Shown in pieces: positions 43,206 to 60,028 of a DNA stretch of 64,000 nt (position 1 is its first letter; each line of letters opens with the position of its first letter). This DNA is from Pseudomonas asiatica (GTDB lineage Bacteria; Pseudomonadota; Gammaproteobacteria; Pseudomonadales; Pseudomonadaceae): assembly GCF_040214835.1 (NCBI RefSeq), contig NZ_CP157874.1, positions 3,662,001-3,726,000 of the forward strand, read 5' to 3'. A model generated the notes under the pieces. The model was given only the letters and a program-made list of their open reading frames with translations, searched no databases and was not told the DNA's origin. A program made the translations under genes and the position numbers.

Positions 43206-43841
43206 TTACTCCTTGATGACGTCCGCGCCTTTGGGGATGTCGAACTTGAACTTGCTGTCCGGCACCGCCTGGTTGGCTTTCACGCCATTGAACAGGATGT
43301 TGGTGCGCTGGCCGACGCTGTCGATCAGCTGCATGTCGTTGATCAGGCCCTTGCGGAACGACACACGCAGCGAGTCGAACAGGGTGTCCTTGGTCTTCGG
43401 CTTGAGGGTGAAGTCCATCACTTCGCCCTGCTCCTTCGAGCTGATGTCGAAGCTCTGGCTGATCTTCGACACGTCACCGGACAGCAGCAGCGCCGGGGTC
43501 TGGTTCAGGCGCTGGTCAAGCTTCTTGATGGTCGCCTGCTCCAGGTCCGGGTCCCACAGGGTGACGTTCTTGCCGTCGGATACCACCACCTGCTCCTGCG
43601 GCGCATCGGTGTGCCAGTAGAACAGGCCCGGGCGCTTGACGGTCATCTTGCCGGATGTTTCCTGCAGGCTGGTGCCGCCGGCGTCCAGGGTCAGCTGGGA
43701 AAAGTTGGCCTCGATGGTCTGCGACTTTTCCAGCAATTGGGTCAGGCGTTGTACGTCTTGCTCACCGGCATAAGCCGATACGGTGGCCGACACAGAAACC
43801 GCGGCCAGGGCAGAAACCAACAGCATGCGAATCGCGCGCAT
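43206..43841 (-). CDS. lolA: Outer-membrane lipoprotein carrier LolA
   Basis: About 211 aa with a cleavable signal peptide ([16 protein letters not shown]... ending VSAYA). Mature-part blocks [27 protein letters not shown] and [17 protein letters not shown] are those of periplasmic LolA, which ferries lipoproteins from LolCDE to LolB. ATG 43841 follows TGAGGA at good spacing; upstream starts at 43853 and 43895 are less likely. It is 12 bp from rarA. Confidence 0.95.
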   Translation of the reverse strand: MRAIRMLLVSALAAVSVSATVSAYAGEQDVQRLTQLLEKSQTIEANFSQLTLDAGGTSLQETSGKMTVKRPGLFYWHTDAPQEQVVVSDGKNVTLWDPDLEQATIKKLDQRLNQTPALLLSGDVSKISQSFDISSKEQGEVMDFTLKPKTKDTLFDSLRVSFRKGLINDMQLIDSVGQRTNILFNGVKANQAVPDSKFKFDIPKGADVIKE

Positions 43842-43903
43842 GGGAGTCCTCATCGAGCATTGAAAAGGCCGGGCGCCACCGTTGGCGCCCGGCAAGGTGT
43901 TCG

Positions 43904-46393
43904 TCAGTCGCGCGGGCCGCCCGGGGCTATCACTTCCCGCGAGCCGTTGCTGTTCATGGGGGTGACCACGCCGGCCATTTCCATGGCTTCGATCATGCGG
44001 GCGGCGCGGTTGTAGCCGATCTTCAGTTTGCGCTGCACGGCCGAGATGGACGCGCGGCGGCTTTCCAGCACGAACTGCACGGCCTCATCATACAGGGCGT
44101 CGCTTTCCGAATCTTCGCCATCGCCACCACCGCCGCCGCCTTCGAAGCCGCTGCCGGCCTCCTCGACGCCGTTGAGGATGTCGTCGTTGTAGTCCGGGGC
44201 GCCGCGCAGCTTCCACGCTTCCACCACGCGGTGCACCTCGTCGTCGGAGACGAACGCGCCGTGCACACGAATCGGCAGGCTGGTGCCCGGCGGCATGTAC
44301 AGCATGTCACCGTGGCCCAGCAGCTGTTCGGCACCACCCTGGTCGATGATGGTCCGCGAGTCGATCTTGCTCGACACCTGGAACGCCATGCGGGTCGGGA
44401 TGTTGGCCTTGATCAGGCCGGTAATCACGTCCACCGACGGGCGCTGGGTAGCGAGGATCAGGTGGATACCGGCCGCACGTGCCTTCTGGGCGATACGGGC
44501 GATCAGCTCTTCGACCTTCTTGCCGACGATCATCATCATGTCGGCGAATTCGTCGACCACCACCACGATGGTCGGCAGGGTTTTCAGCGCAGGCGGCTCA
44601 TCGTCCATGCTCTCGCGGCGGTACAGCGGGTCATGGATGATCTCGCCGGCTTCCTGGGCGTCCTTGATCTTGCGGTTGAAGCCGGCCAGGTTACGCACGC
44701 CCATGGCCGCCATCAGCTTGTAGCGCCGCTCCATCTCGGCCACGCTCCAGCGCAGGGCGTTGGCGGCATCCTTCATGTCGGTGACCACCGGGCACAGCAG
44801 GTGCGGGATGCCCTCGTAGATCGACAGTTCAAGCATTTTCGGGTCGATCATGATCAGCCGCGCGTCTTCCGGGCTGGACTTGAACAGGATCGACAGGATC
44901 ATAGCGTTCACACCCACCGACTTACCGGAACCGGTGGTACCGGCCACCAGCAGGTGCGGCATCTTGGCCAGGTCGGTGATCACCGGCTTGCCGCCGATGT
45001 CGTGGCCCAGGGCCAGGGTGACCGGCGACTTCTGCTCGTCGTACTGCGGCGTAGCCAGCACTTCGGAGAAACGCACCATCTGCCGGTTCTCGTTGGGGAT
45101 CTCGATACCCACGGTGGTCTTGCCGGGGATGACCTCGACCACACGCACACTGGTCACTGCCAGCGAGCGCGCCAGGTCCTTGGCCAGGTTGGCGATACGG
45201 CTGACCTTCACGCCGGCGGCCGGCTGGATTTCGTAACGGGTAATCACCGGGCCCGGGTGGATCGAGTCCACCGCCACTTCCACGCCGAATTCCTTGAGTT
45301 TGATTTCCAGCAGCTGGCCGACACCGGCCAGGGATTCAGGCGAGTACTCGATCTTCTTCTGTTCGGCCGGGTCGAGGATGGAGATCGACGGCAAGGTACC
45401 TTCCACCGCGCTGTCGACGAACAGCGGCGCCTGCTTCTCCTTCATCACCCGCTTGCTCGGCTCCGGCGCCCTGGCGGGTGTCGGCGGCACGATCATAGGG
45501 GCCGCGGCAGGTTGTTCGCGGGAGATTACCGGCTCACGTGGTGCCGGCGACTCGCGTGGCACCACAGGCTCGCGCGACAGGGTTGGCTCACGTGGCTCGA
45601 CCGGCTGGGCAGGTGCTTCTTCACGCTTGAAGATGCGCTCGCGCAGCGCCGGCTTGGCCGGTTCGCGCTTGTCGGCGGCCATTGGCGCGGCCTTGACCAC
45701 CGGTTCATCCTCGCGCAGCTGCGCCTCCAGGCGCTTGCGTTCGTTGCGTGCTTCCCACCAACGGTTGGCGGCGCCCTGCACCAGCTCGAACAGGTCGAGG
45801 GTGATCTTGCCGGTCAGGTCCATCACCTTGAACCACGACAGGTCGGTGAACACGGTCAGGCCGAACAGGAACAGGGCAATGAACATCAGCGTGCTGCCCT
45901 GCACGTTCAGCAGGTTGCGCGCCAGGTCGCCCAGGCTCTCGCCCAGTGCACCACCGGCGGAGAACGGCATGCTCGCAGGCGGGTGGAAATGGATATGCGC
46001 CAGCGCCGCACCAGACAGCACCAGGAACACCAGGCCGATCAGCCGCCAGGAGAACAGCCAGCCGCTCCAGTCCCATGGCTGGTGGCGTTCGCGGAAGATC
46101 TGCCAGGTCTTTATCGCCAGCAGCAGCGGGAAGATGTAGGCGAAGTACCCCAGCACCATGAACAGGATGTCGGCGAAGTAGGCACCGGCACGCCCGGCGG
46201 CGTTCTGCACCTGGTCGATGTTGCTGGTGTGGCTGAAGCCCGGGTCGGACGTATCGTAGGTCAGCAGCGCCATCCACAGGTACAGGCACAGGGCGCCGAC
46301 AGCGATCAACGCACCTTCCTTGAGGCGATAATGCAGCTGCTGCCGCCACAGGGGGACGGGCAAGGGAGCTGGAGTTGCGGTGGATTTCTTCAA
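43904..46393 (-). CDS. ftsK: DNA translocase FtsK
   Basis: About 829 aa. An N-terminal membrane domain with four helices ([21 protein letters not shown] first) is followed by a Pro/Glu-rich linker, a RecA-type motor with Walker [13 protein letters not shown] and Walker [13 protein letters not shown], and a C-terminal winged-helix gamma domain ([20 protein letters not shown]) for KOPS reading and XerD contact. It segregates the chromosome at the septum. I choose TTG 46393, giving (M)KKSTATPAP as in other pseudomonads; ATG 46501 adds 36 atypical residues. Confidence 0.95.
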   Translation of the reverse strand: MKKSTATPAPLPVPLWRQQLHYRLKEGALIAVGALCLYLWMALLTYDTSDPGFSHTSNIDQVQNAAGRAGAYFADILFMVLGYFAYIFPLLLAIKTWQIFRERHQPWDWSGWLFSWRLIGLVFLVLSGAALAHIHFHPPASMPFSAGGALGESLGDLARNLLNVQGSTLMFIALFLFGLTVFTDLSWFKVMDLTGKITLDLFELVQGAANRWWEARNERKRLEAQLREDEPVVKAAPMAADKREPAKPALRERIFKREEAPAQPVEPREPTLSREPVVPRESPAPREPVISREQPAAAPMIVPPTPARAPEPSKRVMKEKQAPLFVDSAVEGTLPSISILDPAEQKKIEYSPESLAGVGQLLEIKLKEFGVEVAVDSIHPGPVITRYEIQPAAGVKVSRIANLAKDLARSLAVTSVRVVEVIPGKTTVGIEIPNENRQMVRFSEVLATPQYDEQKSPVTLALGHDIGGKPVITDLAKMPHLLVAGTTGSGKSVGVNAMILSILFKSSPEDARLIMIDPKMLELSIYEGIPHLLCPVVTDMKDAANALRWSVAEMERRYKLMAAMGVRNLAGFNRKIKDAQEAGEIIHDPLYRRESMDDEPPALKTLPTIVVVVDEFADMMMIVGKKVEELIARIAQKARAAGIHLILATQRPSVDVITGLIKANIPTRMAFQVSSKIDSRTIIDQGGAEQLLGHGDMLYMPPGTSLPIRVHGAFVSDDEVHRVVEAWKLRGAPDYNDDILNGVEEAGSGFEGGGGGGDGEDSESDALYDEAVQFVLESRRASISAVQRKLKIGYNRAARMIEAMEMAGVVTPMNSNGSREVIAPGGPRD

Positions 46394-46839
46394 AACGCGT
46401 CTATTCCTGCGCGTGCTGCGCGTCCAATAGTGATCGGCCGACGGTGCGGCCAATGAACCACTACTTTTAACATTACTGCCCGCCAGCCGCCATGGCGGCA
46501 CGCCAGATGGGGGTATGGCCGGGGGCGACTTTCATATAACTGCAATTTGAGCATGCATTTTCTTTTGTGACAAAGGCTTATGCTGTGTTTTTGCACAGGT
46601 GTGACAGCAAATGTAGCGGATGGTGCCTGCTGTTCCATGAATGTGTAGGAAATTGCCTATTTTCATCGCCTGTGCCGGCCTCTTCGCGGGCTTGCCCGCT
46701 CCCACAGGTACCCCAGCAGGCTTCAGCGCCTGCACATGGCCTGTGGGAGCGGGCGCGCCCGCGAAGAAGCCAAAGAGATTGACCCTGCTTTTCACCCGCG
46801 CCATGCTGCCCTCTCCCCTCCCCCACCGCACGATAGACC
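46394..46839. other. Divergent ftsK/aat intergenic region
   Basis: About 445 bp. It holds the ftsK leader, a short AT-rich stretch at 46540-46670 likely to contain the divergent promoters, and a REP pair (46676-46771). No gene is supported. Confidence 0.6.
46676..46771. repeat. Paired inverted REP elements
   Basis: TTCGCGGGCTTGCCCGCTCCCAC and its inverted partner GTGGGAGCGGGCGCGCCCGCGAA enclose about 40 bp. Confidence 0.85.
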
Positions 46840-47520
46840 ATGCTCACCTGGCTGACCCGCGACTCGCTGACCTTCCCGCCCCTGGAAAAGGCCCTGCACG
46901 ACCCCAACGGCCTGCTCGCTGCCGGCGGCGACCTGAGCCCCGAGCGCCTGGTGCAGGCCTATCGCCATGGCTGCTTCCCGTGGTATCAGGACGGCCAGCC
47001 GATCCTCTGGTGGTCGCCCGACCCGCGCACGGTGCTGCTCCCGGAGCAGCTGCACGTGTCGCGCTCGCTGGCCAAGCTAATGCGTCAGGGTCGTTACCAG
47101 GTCAGCTTCGACACCGACTTCCCGGCGGTGATCGCCGCCTGCGCCGCGCCACGCGACTACGCCGACGGTACCTGGATCACCGACACCATGCGCGCCGCCT
47201 ACTGCGAGCTGCACCGGCGCGGCATCGCCCATTCGGTGGAGGTGCGCCAGGATGGCGAGCTGGTCGGCGGCCTGTACGGCCTGGCCATGGGCCAGCTGTT
47301 CTTCGGCGAATCGATGTTCAGCCGCGCCGACAATGCCTCCAAGGTCGGCTTCGTGACCCTGGTCAACCACCTGCGCCAGGCCGGTTTCGTCCTCATCGAC
47401 TGCCAGATGCCGACCAACCACCTGCACAGCCTGGGCGCCCACGCCATCAGCCGCGCCGAGTTCGCCGGCTACCTGGCACGCCACCTCGACCAGCCCAACA
47501 GCGCCACATGGCGTCCCTAG
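46840..47520 (+). CDS. aat: Leucyl/phenylalanyl-tRNA-protein transferase
   Basis: 226 aa. It adds Leu or Phe to N-terminal Arg or Lys of proteins, making them ClpS/ClpAP substrates. Signature blocks are [46 protein letters not shown], and [12 protein letters not shown] with [14 protein letters not shown]. It starts the aat-bpt-infA run just upstream of clpA-clpS, grouping the N-degron pathway. Confidence 0.96.
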   Translation: MLTWLTRDSLTFPPLEKALHDPNGLLAAGGDLSPERLVQAYRHGCFPWYQDGQPILWWSPDPRTVLLPEQLHVSRSLAKLMRQGRYQVSFDTDFPAVIAACAAPRDYADGTWITDTMRAAYCELHRRGIAHSVEVRQDGELVGGLYGLAMGQLFFGESMFSRADNASKVGFVTLVNHLRQAGFVLIDCQMPTNHLHSLGAHAISRAEFAGYLARHLDQPNSATWRP

Positions 47521-47576
47521 GCGAGTTCCCATAGCTGGCTTACACTTAAAGCAAAGTCTCACCGAGGGGGTTGATC

Positions 47577-48284
47577 ATGACAGAGTTGGCGCGGTTGAAG
47601 TTCTATGCCACTCAGCCCCACTCCTGCAGCTACCTGCCCGACGAACAGGCAACCACACTGTTCCTCGACCCCAGCCAGCCGATGGATGTGCACGTGTACG
47701 CCGATTTGTCGGAAATGGGCTTCCGCCGCAGTGGCGACCACCTGTACCGCCCGCATTGCCAGAACTGCAATGCCTGCGTGCCGGCACGCATCCCGGCGGC
47801 GCGTTTCATCCCCAACCGCCAGCAACGGCGCATCCTCAAGCGCAACGCCGACCTGACCGTGACCGCCGCGCGCCCGGCGTTCAAGGAAGAGTACTTCGAG
47901 CTGTACCGGCGCTATATCGAAACGCGCCACGCCGACGGTGACATGTACCCGCCCAGCCGCGACCAGTTCTCCACCTTCCTGGTGCGCGACCTGCCGTTCT
48001 GCTGGTTCTACGAGTTCCGCCTGGAAGGCCGCTTGGTGGCGGTAGCGGTGTGCGACCTGCTGCCCAACGGCCTGTCAGCGGTGTACACCTTCTACGAGCC
48101 GGACGAAGAACGCCGCAGCCTGGGCCGCTTCGCCATCCTCTGGCAGATCACCGAAGCCCTGCGCCAGGACCTCGAGGCGGTTTACCTGGGTTACTGGATC
48201 AAGAACTGCAAGAAAATGAACTACAAGACGCAGTATCGGCCTATCGAACTGTTGATAAATCAGCGCTGGGTCACCCTCAACTGA
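47577..48284 (+). CDS. bpt: Aspartate/glutamate leucyltransferase Bpt (ATE family)
   Basis: 235 aa. It transfers Leu to N-terminal Asp or Glu, feeding the N-degron pathway with Aat. Blocks are [31 protein letters not shown] (the conserved CxxC region) and [18 protein letters not shown] 47577 follows a GAGGGGG site; the TTG six bases earlier is possible but less likely. It is 57 bp after aat. Confidence 0.95.
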   Translation: MTELARLKFYATQPHSCSYLPDEQATTLFLDPSQPMDVHVYADLSEMGFRRSGDHLYRPHCQNCNACVPARIPAARFIPNRQQRRILKRNADLTVTAARPAFKEEYFELYRRYIETRHADGDMYPPSRDQFSTFLVRDLPFCWFYEFRLEGRLVAVAVCDLLPNGLSAVYTFYEPDEERRSLGRFAILWQITEALRQDLEAVYLGYWIKNCKKMNYKTQYRPIELLINQRWVTLN

Positions 48285-48386
48285 AAGGCATTGGCTTGAC
48301 ACACAGTTTTCGGGCATAATCCACGCCACTTTTTTGCCCGGTGCGGTTATGCGTCGGGCCAACACTGGATCCGAGGGCTCTACTGC

Positions 48387-48605
48387 ATGTCGAAAGAAGA
48401 CAGCTTCGAAATGGAAGGTACTGTCGTCGACACCCTGCCCAACACCATGTTCCGCGTGGAGTTGGAAAACGGGCACGTCGTAACCGCGCACATCTCCGGA
48501 AAGATGCGCAAGAACTACATCCGTATTCTCACTGGCGACAAGGTCCGCGTCGAACTGACGCCCTACGACCTGAGCAAGGGCCGCATCACCTACCGTGCGC
48601 GCTAA
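48387..48605 (+). CDS. infA: Translation initiation factor IF-1
   Basis: 72 aa OB-fold protein of exact family length: [32 protein letters not shown] and [16 protein letters not shown]. It binds the ribosomal A site during initiation. Its own promoter may lie at 48285-48386 (TTGACA at 48296 and CATAAT at 48315 look like -35/-10 boxes). A strong terminator follows. Confidence 0.98.
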
Positions 48606-48618
48606 GCTCAAGCCATGA

Positions 48619-48647
48619 AAAAGCCCGGCCATGTGCCGGGCTTTTTT
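48619..48647 (+). terminator. Terminator after infA
   Basis: AAAAGCCCGGC-CATGT-GCCGGGCTTTTTT, strong stem and T run 14 bp after the stop. Confidence 0.92.
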
Positions 48648-48663
48648 GTGCCTTCAGGATTGT

Positions 48664-48764
48664 AGGGGCTGCTTTGCAGCCCTTCGCGGGCACGCCCGCT
48701 CCCACAGGTATTAACTATCCCCCTGTGGGAGCGGGCGTGCCCGCGAAGGGCCGCATAGCGGCCC
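48664..48764. repeat. Paired inverted REP elements
   Basis: TTCGCGGGCACGCCCGCTCCCAC and inverted GTGGGAGCGGGCGTGCCCGCGAA between convergent infA and clpA. Confidence 0.85.
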
Positions 48765-48770
48765 AATCTG

Positions 48771-51041
48771 TCACGCAACCTCAGCCGTGGTCTCGAAGTC
48801 GAACACCAGCTCGCCATCGCGCAGGTCGACGTGCACCACACCACCATGCTCGGCCAGTTCGCCAAACAGGATCTCCTCGGCCAGCGGCCGCTTGATCTTG
48901 TCCTGGATCAGCCGCGCCATCGGCCGCGCACCCATCTGCACGTCGTAGCCCGAGGCCGCCAGCCAGCCGCGTGCATCATCGCTGACTTCCAGCAGCACAC
49001 GTTTGTCTTCCAGCTGCGCCTGCAGTTCGATAAGGAACTTGTCGACGATGCTCTTGATCGTCTCGTGGCTCAGGCGGCCAAACTGGATGATGGTGTCCAG
49101 GCGGTTGCGGAACTCCGGCGTGAAGCTCTTGCGGATGACTTCCATGGCATCGGACGCATGGTCCTGATGAGTAAAGCCGATCGAGGCCCGGGCGGCGGTT
49201 TCTGCGCCAGCGTTGGTGGTCATGATCAGGATCACGTTGCGGAAGTCGGCCTTGCGCCCGTTGTTGTCGGTCAGGGTACCGTGGTCCATCACCTGCAGCA
49301 GCAGGTTGAAGACTTCCGGGTGGGCCTTCTCGATTTCGTCGAGCAGCAATACGCAGTGCGGTTGCTTGGTGATCGCCTCGGTCAGCAAACCACCCTGGTC
49401 GAAGCCAACATAGCCAGGAGGCGCACCGATCAGGCGCGACACGGTGTGGCGCTCCATGTACTCGGACATGTCGAAGCGCACCAGCTCCACGCCCAGCGCC
49501 TTGGCCAGCTGCCGTGCTGCTTCGGTCTTGCCGACGCCGGTCGGGCCGGCGAACAGGAACGAACCGACAGGCTTGTCCGGCGACTTGAGGCCGGCGCGGG
49601 ACAGCTTGATGGCGGTGGCCAGCGAATCGATCGCCTGGTCCTGACCAAATACGGTCAACTTCAGGTCACGCTCGAGGTTGCGCAGCAGTTCCTTGTCGGA
49701 ACTGGTGACGTGCTTCGGCGGAATCCGCGCGATCTTGGCGACGATGTCTTCGACCTGCGGCACGTCGATGCGCTTGACGCGGTTGGCCTCCGGCTGCAGG
49801 CGCTGGTAGGCACCGGCTTCGTCGATCACGTCGATGGCCTTGTCCGGCATGTGCCGGTCATTGATGTAGCGCGAGGCCAGTTCAGCGGCGGCGCGCAAGG
49901 CTTCGTCGCTGTACTCGATGTTGTGGTGGCTTTCGAAGCGCCCTTTCAGGCCACGCAGGATGCCCACGGTGTCTTCGACCGACGGCTCGCTGACATCGAC
50001 CTTCTGGAAGCGCCGCGCCAGGGCACGGTCCTTCTCGAAGATGCCGCGGAATTCCTGGAACGTAGTCGAACCGATGCAACGGATCTCACCGGACGACAGC
50101 AATGGCTTGAGCAGGTTGGACGCATCCATCACCCCGCCCGACGCCGCACCGGCACCAATGATGGTGTGGATTTCGTCGATGAACAGGATCGCCTGCGGGC
50201 GCTTGCGCAGCTCGCCGAGCAGCGCCTTGAAGCGCTTCTCGAAATCGCCACGGTATTTGGTACCCGCCAGCAGTGCGCCGAGATCGAGGGAATACACCAC
50301 GCTCTGCGCCAGCAAATCGGGCACCTGGCCATCGACGATACGCTTGGCCAGGCCTTCGGCGATGGCGGTCTTGCCCACGCCTGCCTCACCCACCAGCAGC
50401 GGGTTGTTTTTGCGCCGACGGGCTAGGATTTGCGCCACGCGCTCAACTTCCTGCTCGCGGCCTACCAGCGGGTCGATACGGCCGGCACGGGCCAGTTCGT
50501 TCAGGTTGCTGGCATAGGCATCCAGCGGGTTGCTCGAAGAGGCGGTATCGCCGCCCTCTTCATCCTGCATTTCCTGGTCGTTTTCGGAATGCGGACCATG
50601 GCCCGGCACCTTGGAGATGCCATGGGCGATGTAGTTGACCACGTCGATGCGGGCCACGCTCTGCTGCTTGAGCAGGAACACGGCCTGGCTTTCCTGTTCG
50701 CTGAAGATCGCCACCAGCACGTTGGCGCCAGTGACTTCACGCTTGCCGGAGCTTTGCACGTGGAACACGGCACGCTGCAGTACACGCTGGAAGCCCAGGG
50801 TCGGCTGGGTTTCACGATCTTCGTCGTTGACCGGGATCAGGGGTGTGGTGGAATCGATGAACTCTTGCAGGTCGTGCTTGAGTTTGTCGAGATTGGCGCC
50901 ACAGGCGCGCAGAACGGTCGCGGCAGCCTCATTGTCAAGGAGTGCCAGCAGCAGATGTTCGACGGTCATGAACTCATGACGCTTCGAACGAGCCTCCTTG
51001 AAGGCAAGATTGAGGGTGACTTCGAGCTCGCGGTTTAACAT
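48771..51041 (-). CDS. clpA: ATP-dependent Clp protease ATPase subunit ClpA
   Basis: 756 aa Hsp100 unfoldase. An N-terminal double Clp_N domain is followed by two AAA+ modules with Walker A motifs GEAGVGKTAIAEGLAKR and GPTGVGKTEAARQ. It unfolds substrates for ClpP, including N-degron proteins delivered by ClpS, which is encoded immediately upstream. clpP is not in the window. Confidence 0.97.
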   Translation of the reverse strand: MLNRELEVTLNLAFKEARSKRHEFMTVEHLLLALLDNEAAATVLRACGANLDKLKHDLQEFIDSTTPLIPVNDEDRETQPTLGFQRVLQRAVFHVQSSGKREVTGANVLVAIFSEQESQAVFLLKQQSVARIDVVNYIAHGISKVPGHGPHSENDQEMQDEEGGDTASSSNPLDAYASNLNELARAGRIDPLVGREQEVERVAQILARRRKNNPLLVGEAGVGKTAIAEGLAKRIVDGQVPDLLAQSVVYSLDLGALLAGTKYRGDFEKRFKALLGELRKRPQAILFIDEIHTIIGAGAASGGVMDASNLLKPLLSSGEIRCIGSTTFQEFRGIFEKDRALARRFQKVDVSEPSVEDTVGILRGLKGRFESHHNIEYSDEALRAAAELASRYINDRHMPDKAIDVIDEAGAYQRLQPEANRVKRIDVPQVEDIVAKIARIPPKHVTSSDKELLRNLERDLKLTVFGQDQAIDSLATAIKLSRAGLKSPDKPVGSFLFAGPTGVGKTEAARQLAKALGVELVRFDMSEYMERHTVSRLIGAPPGYVGFDQGGLLTEAITKQPHCVLLLDEIEKAHPEVFNLLLQVMDHGTLTDNNGRKADFRNVILIMTTNAGAETAARASIGFTHQDHASDAMEVIRKSFTPEFRNRLDTIIQFGRLSHETIKSIVDKFLIELQAQLEDKRVLLEVSDDARGWLAASGYDVQMGARPMARLIQDKIKRPLAEEILFGELAEHGGVVHVDLRDGELVFDFETTAEVA

Positions 51042-51071
51042 AGCTTCACCTCATACCCAAGTGGTCGGCGA

Positions 51072-51434
51072 TTAACCGTCCTTCTCGATTTCACAGAGTA
51101 GCGGATGCTGGCTTTCCCTGGCGTATTGGTTGACCTGCATAGCCTTTGTTTCGGCGATGTCACGGGTAAACAATCCGCACACTGCCCGCCCTTCGGTATG
51201 GACGGTCAGCATGATCTTGGTCGCCAGCTCGCGGTTCAGATTGAAGAACGTCTCGAGCACTTCGACGACGAAATCCATCGGCGTGTAGTCATCGTTGAAC
51301 AAAACCACCTTGTACATCGGTGGCGCCTGCAGGATCGGCTTGGCTTCCTGAACTGCAAGACCCGAGCCGTCGTCCTCATTCGATTGCGGGCGATCCTGAT
51401 TGAATGTTAGTCGAATCTCACTAGGTGCATGCAT
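51072..51434 (-). CDS. clpS: ClpA adaptor ClpS
   Basis: 120 aa. After a disordered N-terminal arm comes the core [21 protein letters not shown], whose NDDYTPM loop binds N-degrons, and [20 protein letters not shown]. It delivers substrates to ClpA and sits 30 bp upstream of clpA in the same direction. It is divergent from cspD, the standard arrangement. Confidence 0.96.
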   Translation of the reverse strand: MHAPSEIRLTFNQDRPQSNEDDGSGLAVQEAKPILQAPPMYKVVLFNDDYTPMDFVVEVLETFFNLNRELATKIMLTVHTEGRAVCGLFTRDIAETKAMQVNQYARESQHPLLCEIEKDG

Positions 51435-51664
51435 GGAAAGAATTTCATCATGAGCGACAGGTTAAGGTTGTGGGTTGACTGCGAAGGGCACGGCCAGCGC
51501 AGGCGCCGGGCGACCTTGACTATCGGCAAAACGGTGTTACAACCAATAAGAACCCACCGTGGTCGATAAAGATCCGCGCAGTCAACCAGATTTTTCGCAT
51601 GGTTCGTATGCGGATGAAGTGGATGATACTCCAGTGATGGAGTCCTTTGCAGAGGGACATAGGG

Positions 51665-51919
51665 ATGGCAAGCGGTAAAGTCAAGTGGTTCAACAATGCC
51701 AAGGGCTACGGATTCATCAATGAAGAGGGCAAGACTGACGACTTGTTCGCTCATTATTCAGCCATCCAGATGGACGGGTACAAGACGCTCAAGGCCGGCC
51801 AGGCCGTGAGCTTCGACATCGTCCAGGGCCCCAAAGGCCTGCACGCGGTGAATATCAGCAGCGCCACTGCCGCCGCGGCCGCCAGGGCTCCGCACACCAG
51901 CAGCACTGCCGACGCCTGA
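51665..51919 (+). CDS. cspD: Cold-shock-domain protein CspD
   Basis: 84 aa. The cold-shock domain has RNP1 KGYGFIN and RNP2-like DLFAHYSAI; the C-terminal Ala/Thr-rich tail is seen in CspD. E. coli CspD is made in stationary phase and blocks replication; the divergence from clpSA is conserved. ATG 51665 follows GAGGGACATAGGG. Confidence 0.93.
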   Translation: MASGKVKWFNNAKGYGFINEEGKTDDLFAHYSAIQMDGYKTLKAGQAVSFDIVQGPKGLHAVNISSATAAAAARAPHTSSTADA

Positions 51920-51943
51920 ACTGCCGCGCTGCCTGCCGGTACA

Positions 51944-51984
51944 CGAAAAAAACCGGCCGCCTCCTGACTGGAAGCGGCCGGTTT
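51944..51984. terminator. Bidirectional terminator between cspD and icd
   Basis: AAAACCGGCCGC...GCGGCCGGTTTT with A and T runs on the two sides, between convergent genes. Confidence 0.9.
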
Positions 51985-51993
51985 TCCGTTGCC

Positions 51994-55903
<3,910 letters not shown>

Positions 55904-55920
55904 GGTTCGCTTGAAGTAAC

Positions 55921-55957
55921 AGCACAAACCCCGGCCACGCACCGGGGTTTGTGCTTT
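55921..55957 (+). terminator. Terminator after idh
   Basis: AGCACAAACCCCGG...CCGGGGTTTGTGCT, a long perfect stem 17 bp after the stop. Confidence 0.85.
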
Positions 55958-55989
55958 CTGGATAAACGATTTCTGGCCGCCAGCGCGGA

Positions 55990-56068
55990 CCCTGTGGGAG
56001 CGGGTTTACCCGCGAATGCGATGGCGAATCCACTGACGCATTCGCGGGTAAACCCGCTCCCACAGGGG
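55990..56068. repeat. Paired inverted REP elements
   Basis: GTGGGAGCGGGTTTACCCGCGAATGCG and its inverted partner, spacer about 20 bp. Confidence 0.87.
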
Positions 56069-56094
56069 CTGTGCAGGCCTCTAAGGAGCTGTTC

Positions 56095-56535
56095 ATGACC
56101 TGGCAACCCCACATCACCGTCGCCACCATCGTCGAACACGAAGGCAAGTTCCTCTTCGTCGAAGAATTCAAAGCCAACCAGCACGTCTTCAACCAGCCCG
56201 CCGGCCACCTCGAACCCAACGAGACCCTGCCCCAGGCCGCCCTGCGCGAAACCCTCGAAGAAACCGCCTGGGAAGTCGAGCTCACCGGCGTGGTCGGCAT
56301 CTACCTGTACACCGCCCCAAGCAACGGCGTGACCTACCAGCGCATCTGCTTCGCCGCCCGCCCCGTGCGCCATCACGCCGACCTGGCGCTGGACAGCGAC
56401 ATCGTCCGCGCCGTGTGGCTGACCCGCGACGAACTGCTGGCCGACCCCACCCGCTGGCGCAGCGAGCTGGTGCCACGCTGCCTCGACGACTACCTGAAAG
56501 GCCCCTTGCACAGCCTCGACCTGCTGCGCGACTGA
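56095..56535 (+). CDS. Nudix hydrolase, NudJ-like
   Basis: 146 aa with a clear Nudix box starting GHLEPNETLPQAA and continuing LRETLEETAWE. It hydrolyses nucleoside di- or triphosphate-type substrates; E. coli NudJ acts on HMP-PP and thiamine-PP as well as nucleotides. It is directly upstream of mnmA-hflD-purB, the neighbourhood of nudJ in E. coli, so NudJ is the likeliest identity. TAAGGAG lies before ATG 56095. Confidence 0.9.
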   Translation: MTWQPHITVATIVEHEGKFLFVEEFKANQHVFNQPAGHLEPNETLPQAALRETLEETAWEVELTGVVGIYLYTAPSNGVTYQRICFAARPVRHHADLALDSDIVRAVWLTRDELLADPTRWRSELVPRCLDDYLKGPLHSLDLLRD

Positions 56536-56594
56536 CGCGCCGCCGCAGGTTTGATAGAATCGGCGTTTTTCCCCCTTGATACACACCGGTAACC

Positions 56595-57719
56595 ATGACC
56601 AGCCCAGCACTCAAAGACCCCGCCAAGACCCGCGTTATCGTCGGCATGTCCGGCGGCGTGGACTCTTCCGTCTCCGCCCTTCTGCTCATGGAGCAGGGCT
56701 ACCAGGTGGAAGGGCTGTTCATGAAGAACTGGGAAGAAGACGACGGCACCGAATACTGCACCGCCCGTGAAGACCTGGCCGACGCCCAGGCCGTGTGCGA
56801 CCGCATCGGCATCAAGCTGCACACCGCCAACTTCGCCGCCGAATACTGGGACAACGTGTTCGAGCACTTCCTCGAAGAGTACAAGGCCGGCCGCACGCCC
56901 AACCCGGACATCCTCTGCAACCGCGAAATCAAGTTCAAGGCGTTCCTCGACTACGCCCTGTCGCTGGGTGCCGACCTGATCGCCACCGGCCACTACGTGC
57001 GCCGCCGCGACACCGGCGAGCTCACCGAACTGCTCAAGGGCCTGGACCCGAACAAGGACCAGAGCTACTTCCTGCACGCCGTCGGCGGCAAGGAAATCGC
57101 CCGCACCCTGTTCCCGGTTGGCGAGCTGGAAAAGCCCGAAGTACGCGCCATTGCCGAAAAGCACGGCCTGGCCACCGCCAAGAAGAAGGACTCCACCGGC
57201 ATCTGCTTCATCGGCGAGCGCCGCTTCAGCGACTTCCTCAAGCAATACCTGCCGGCCCAGCCGGGCAACATCGAGACCACCGACGGTGAAGTGATCGGCC
57301 GCCACCACGGCCTGATGTACCACACCATCGGCCAGCGCCAGGGCCTGGGCATTGGCGGCCTGAAGGACGCCGGTGACGAGCCGTGGTACGTGCTGCTCAA
57401 GGACCTGACCCGCAACGTGCTGGTGGTCGGCCAGGGCAATGAACACCCGTGGTTGTTCTCCCGCGCCCTGCTCGCTTCGGAAATCTTCTGGGTCAACCCG
57501 GTCGACCTCGGCAGCCCGCGCCAGCTCACCGCCAAGGTGCGCTACCGCCAGAGCGACCAGCAGTGCACCCTGGAACTGACCGAAAGCGGTTACCGTGCGG
57601 TGTTCGACGAACCGCAACGTGCCGTTACCCCGGGCCAGTCGGTGGTGTTCTACGACGGCGAAGTGTGCCTGGGTGGCGGCGTGATCGAAGCCGCCGAGCC
57701 GTGGAGCCCGCGCGCATGA
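56595..57719 (+). CDS. mnmA: tRNA 2-thiouridylase MnmA
   Basis: 374 aa. The PP-loop GMSGGVDSS activates U34 by adenylation. Catalytic cysteines are in [12 protein letters not shown] and [12 protein letters not shown]. It makes the s2U34 of tRNA-Lys, -Glu and -Gln with sulfur from the TusBCDE relay encoded at 35243-36624. The stop overlaps the hflD start (ATGA). Confidence 0.97.
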   Translation: MTSPALKDPAKTRVIVGMSGGVDSSVSALLLMEQGYQVEGLFMKNWEEDDGTEYCTAREDLADAQAVCDRIGIKLHTANFAAEYWDNVFEHFLEEYKAGRTPNPDILCNREIKFKAFLDYALSLGADLIATGHYVRRRDTGELTELLKGLDPNKDQSYFLHAVGGKEIARTLFPVGELEKPEVRAIAEKHGLATAKKKDSTGICFIGERRFSDFLKQYLPAQPGNIETTDGEVIGRHHGLMYHTIGQRQGLGIGGLKDAGDEPWYVLLKDLTRNVLVVGQGNEHPWLFSRALLASEIFWVNPVDLGSPRQLTAKVRYRQSDQQCTLELTESGYRAVFDEPQRAVTPGQSVVFYDGEVCLGGGVIEAAEPWSPRA

Positions 57720-58342
57720 GCAACCTGCAGGAGCAGCTGATTGCGTTGGGCGGTGTGTTCCAGGCCGCTGTACTGGTCGACCGCATTGCCCGCACCGGCC
57801 AGGCCAGCGAGGCCAACATCGGCTGCATGCTGGGCAGCCTGCTGGTCCGTGACCCCAAGGACACCCTGGAGGTGTTCGGCGGTGACGACCTGAACCTGCG
57901 CGACGGCTATCGCGCGCTGGTCGGCGCGCTGGAGCGCGACCCCAGCAGCCTGCAGCGCGAGCCGCTGCGCTACGCCCTGTCGATGCTGGGCCTGGAGCGC
58001 CAGTTGAACAAGCGCGGCGACCTGCTCGACACCATCGGCAACCGCCTGCCGCAAATCCAGTCCCAGGCCGAGCATTTCGGCCTGGTTCATGAAAACGTCA
58101 TTGCTTCCAGTGGAGCCTTGTACCAGGACACCCTGAGCACCTTGCGCCAGCGCATCCAGGTACATGGCGACATGCGCTTCCTGCAGCAGGCCAGCAACGC
58201 CTCGAAGATCCGCGCCCTGCTGCTGGCCGGCATCCGCGCCGCACGCCTGTGGCGCCAGCTGGGCGGGCACCGCTGGCAGCTGGTATTCAGCCGGCGCAAG
58301 CTGTTGAACGAACTGTACGACATGATGCGCAGCCCCTCCTGA
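57716..58342 (+). CDS. hflD: HflD (lysogenization regulator homologue)
   Basis: 208 aa helical protein: [21 protein letters not shown] near the start and [17 protein letters not shown] later are HflD signatures. In E. coli it is a membrane-associated protein that binds lambda CII; in pseudomonads its role is not known. Order mnmA-hflD-purB is conserved across gammaproteobacteria. Confidence 0.94.
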   Translation: MSNLQEQLIALGGVFQAAVLVDRIARTGQASEANIGCMLGSLLVRDPKDTLEVFGGDDLNLRDGYRALVGALERDPSSLQREPLRYALSMLGLERQLNKRGDLLDTIGNRLPQIQSQAEHFGLVHENVIASSGALYQDTLSTLRQRIQVHGDMRFLQQASNASKIRALLLAGIRAARLWRQLGGHRWQLVFSRRKLLNELYDMMRSPS

Positions 58343-59947
<1,605 letters not shown>

Positions 59948-59963
59948 GCTGACCGTCGCGTTC

Positions 59964-59990
59964 AACGCCCGGCCTGGCCGGGCGTTTTTA
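59964..59990 (+). terminator. Terminator after purB
   Basis: AACGCCCGGCC-TGGCCGGGCGTTTTTA, strong stem and T run. Confidence 0.9.
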
Positions 59991-60028
59991 TTCCCGAACG
60001 AAAATTACATTTTTTCAATAGGTTGAAC

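Noticed and set aside
48831..50426. A 531-codon frame opposite clpA
   Set aside because: Antisense shadow; ClpA motifs are intact on the other strand. The same reasoning removes long frames opposite cysG/serS, rarA, ftsK and topB.
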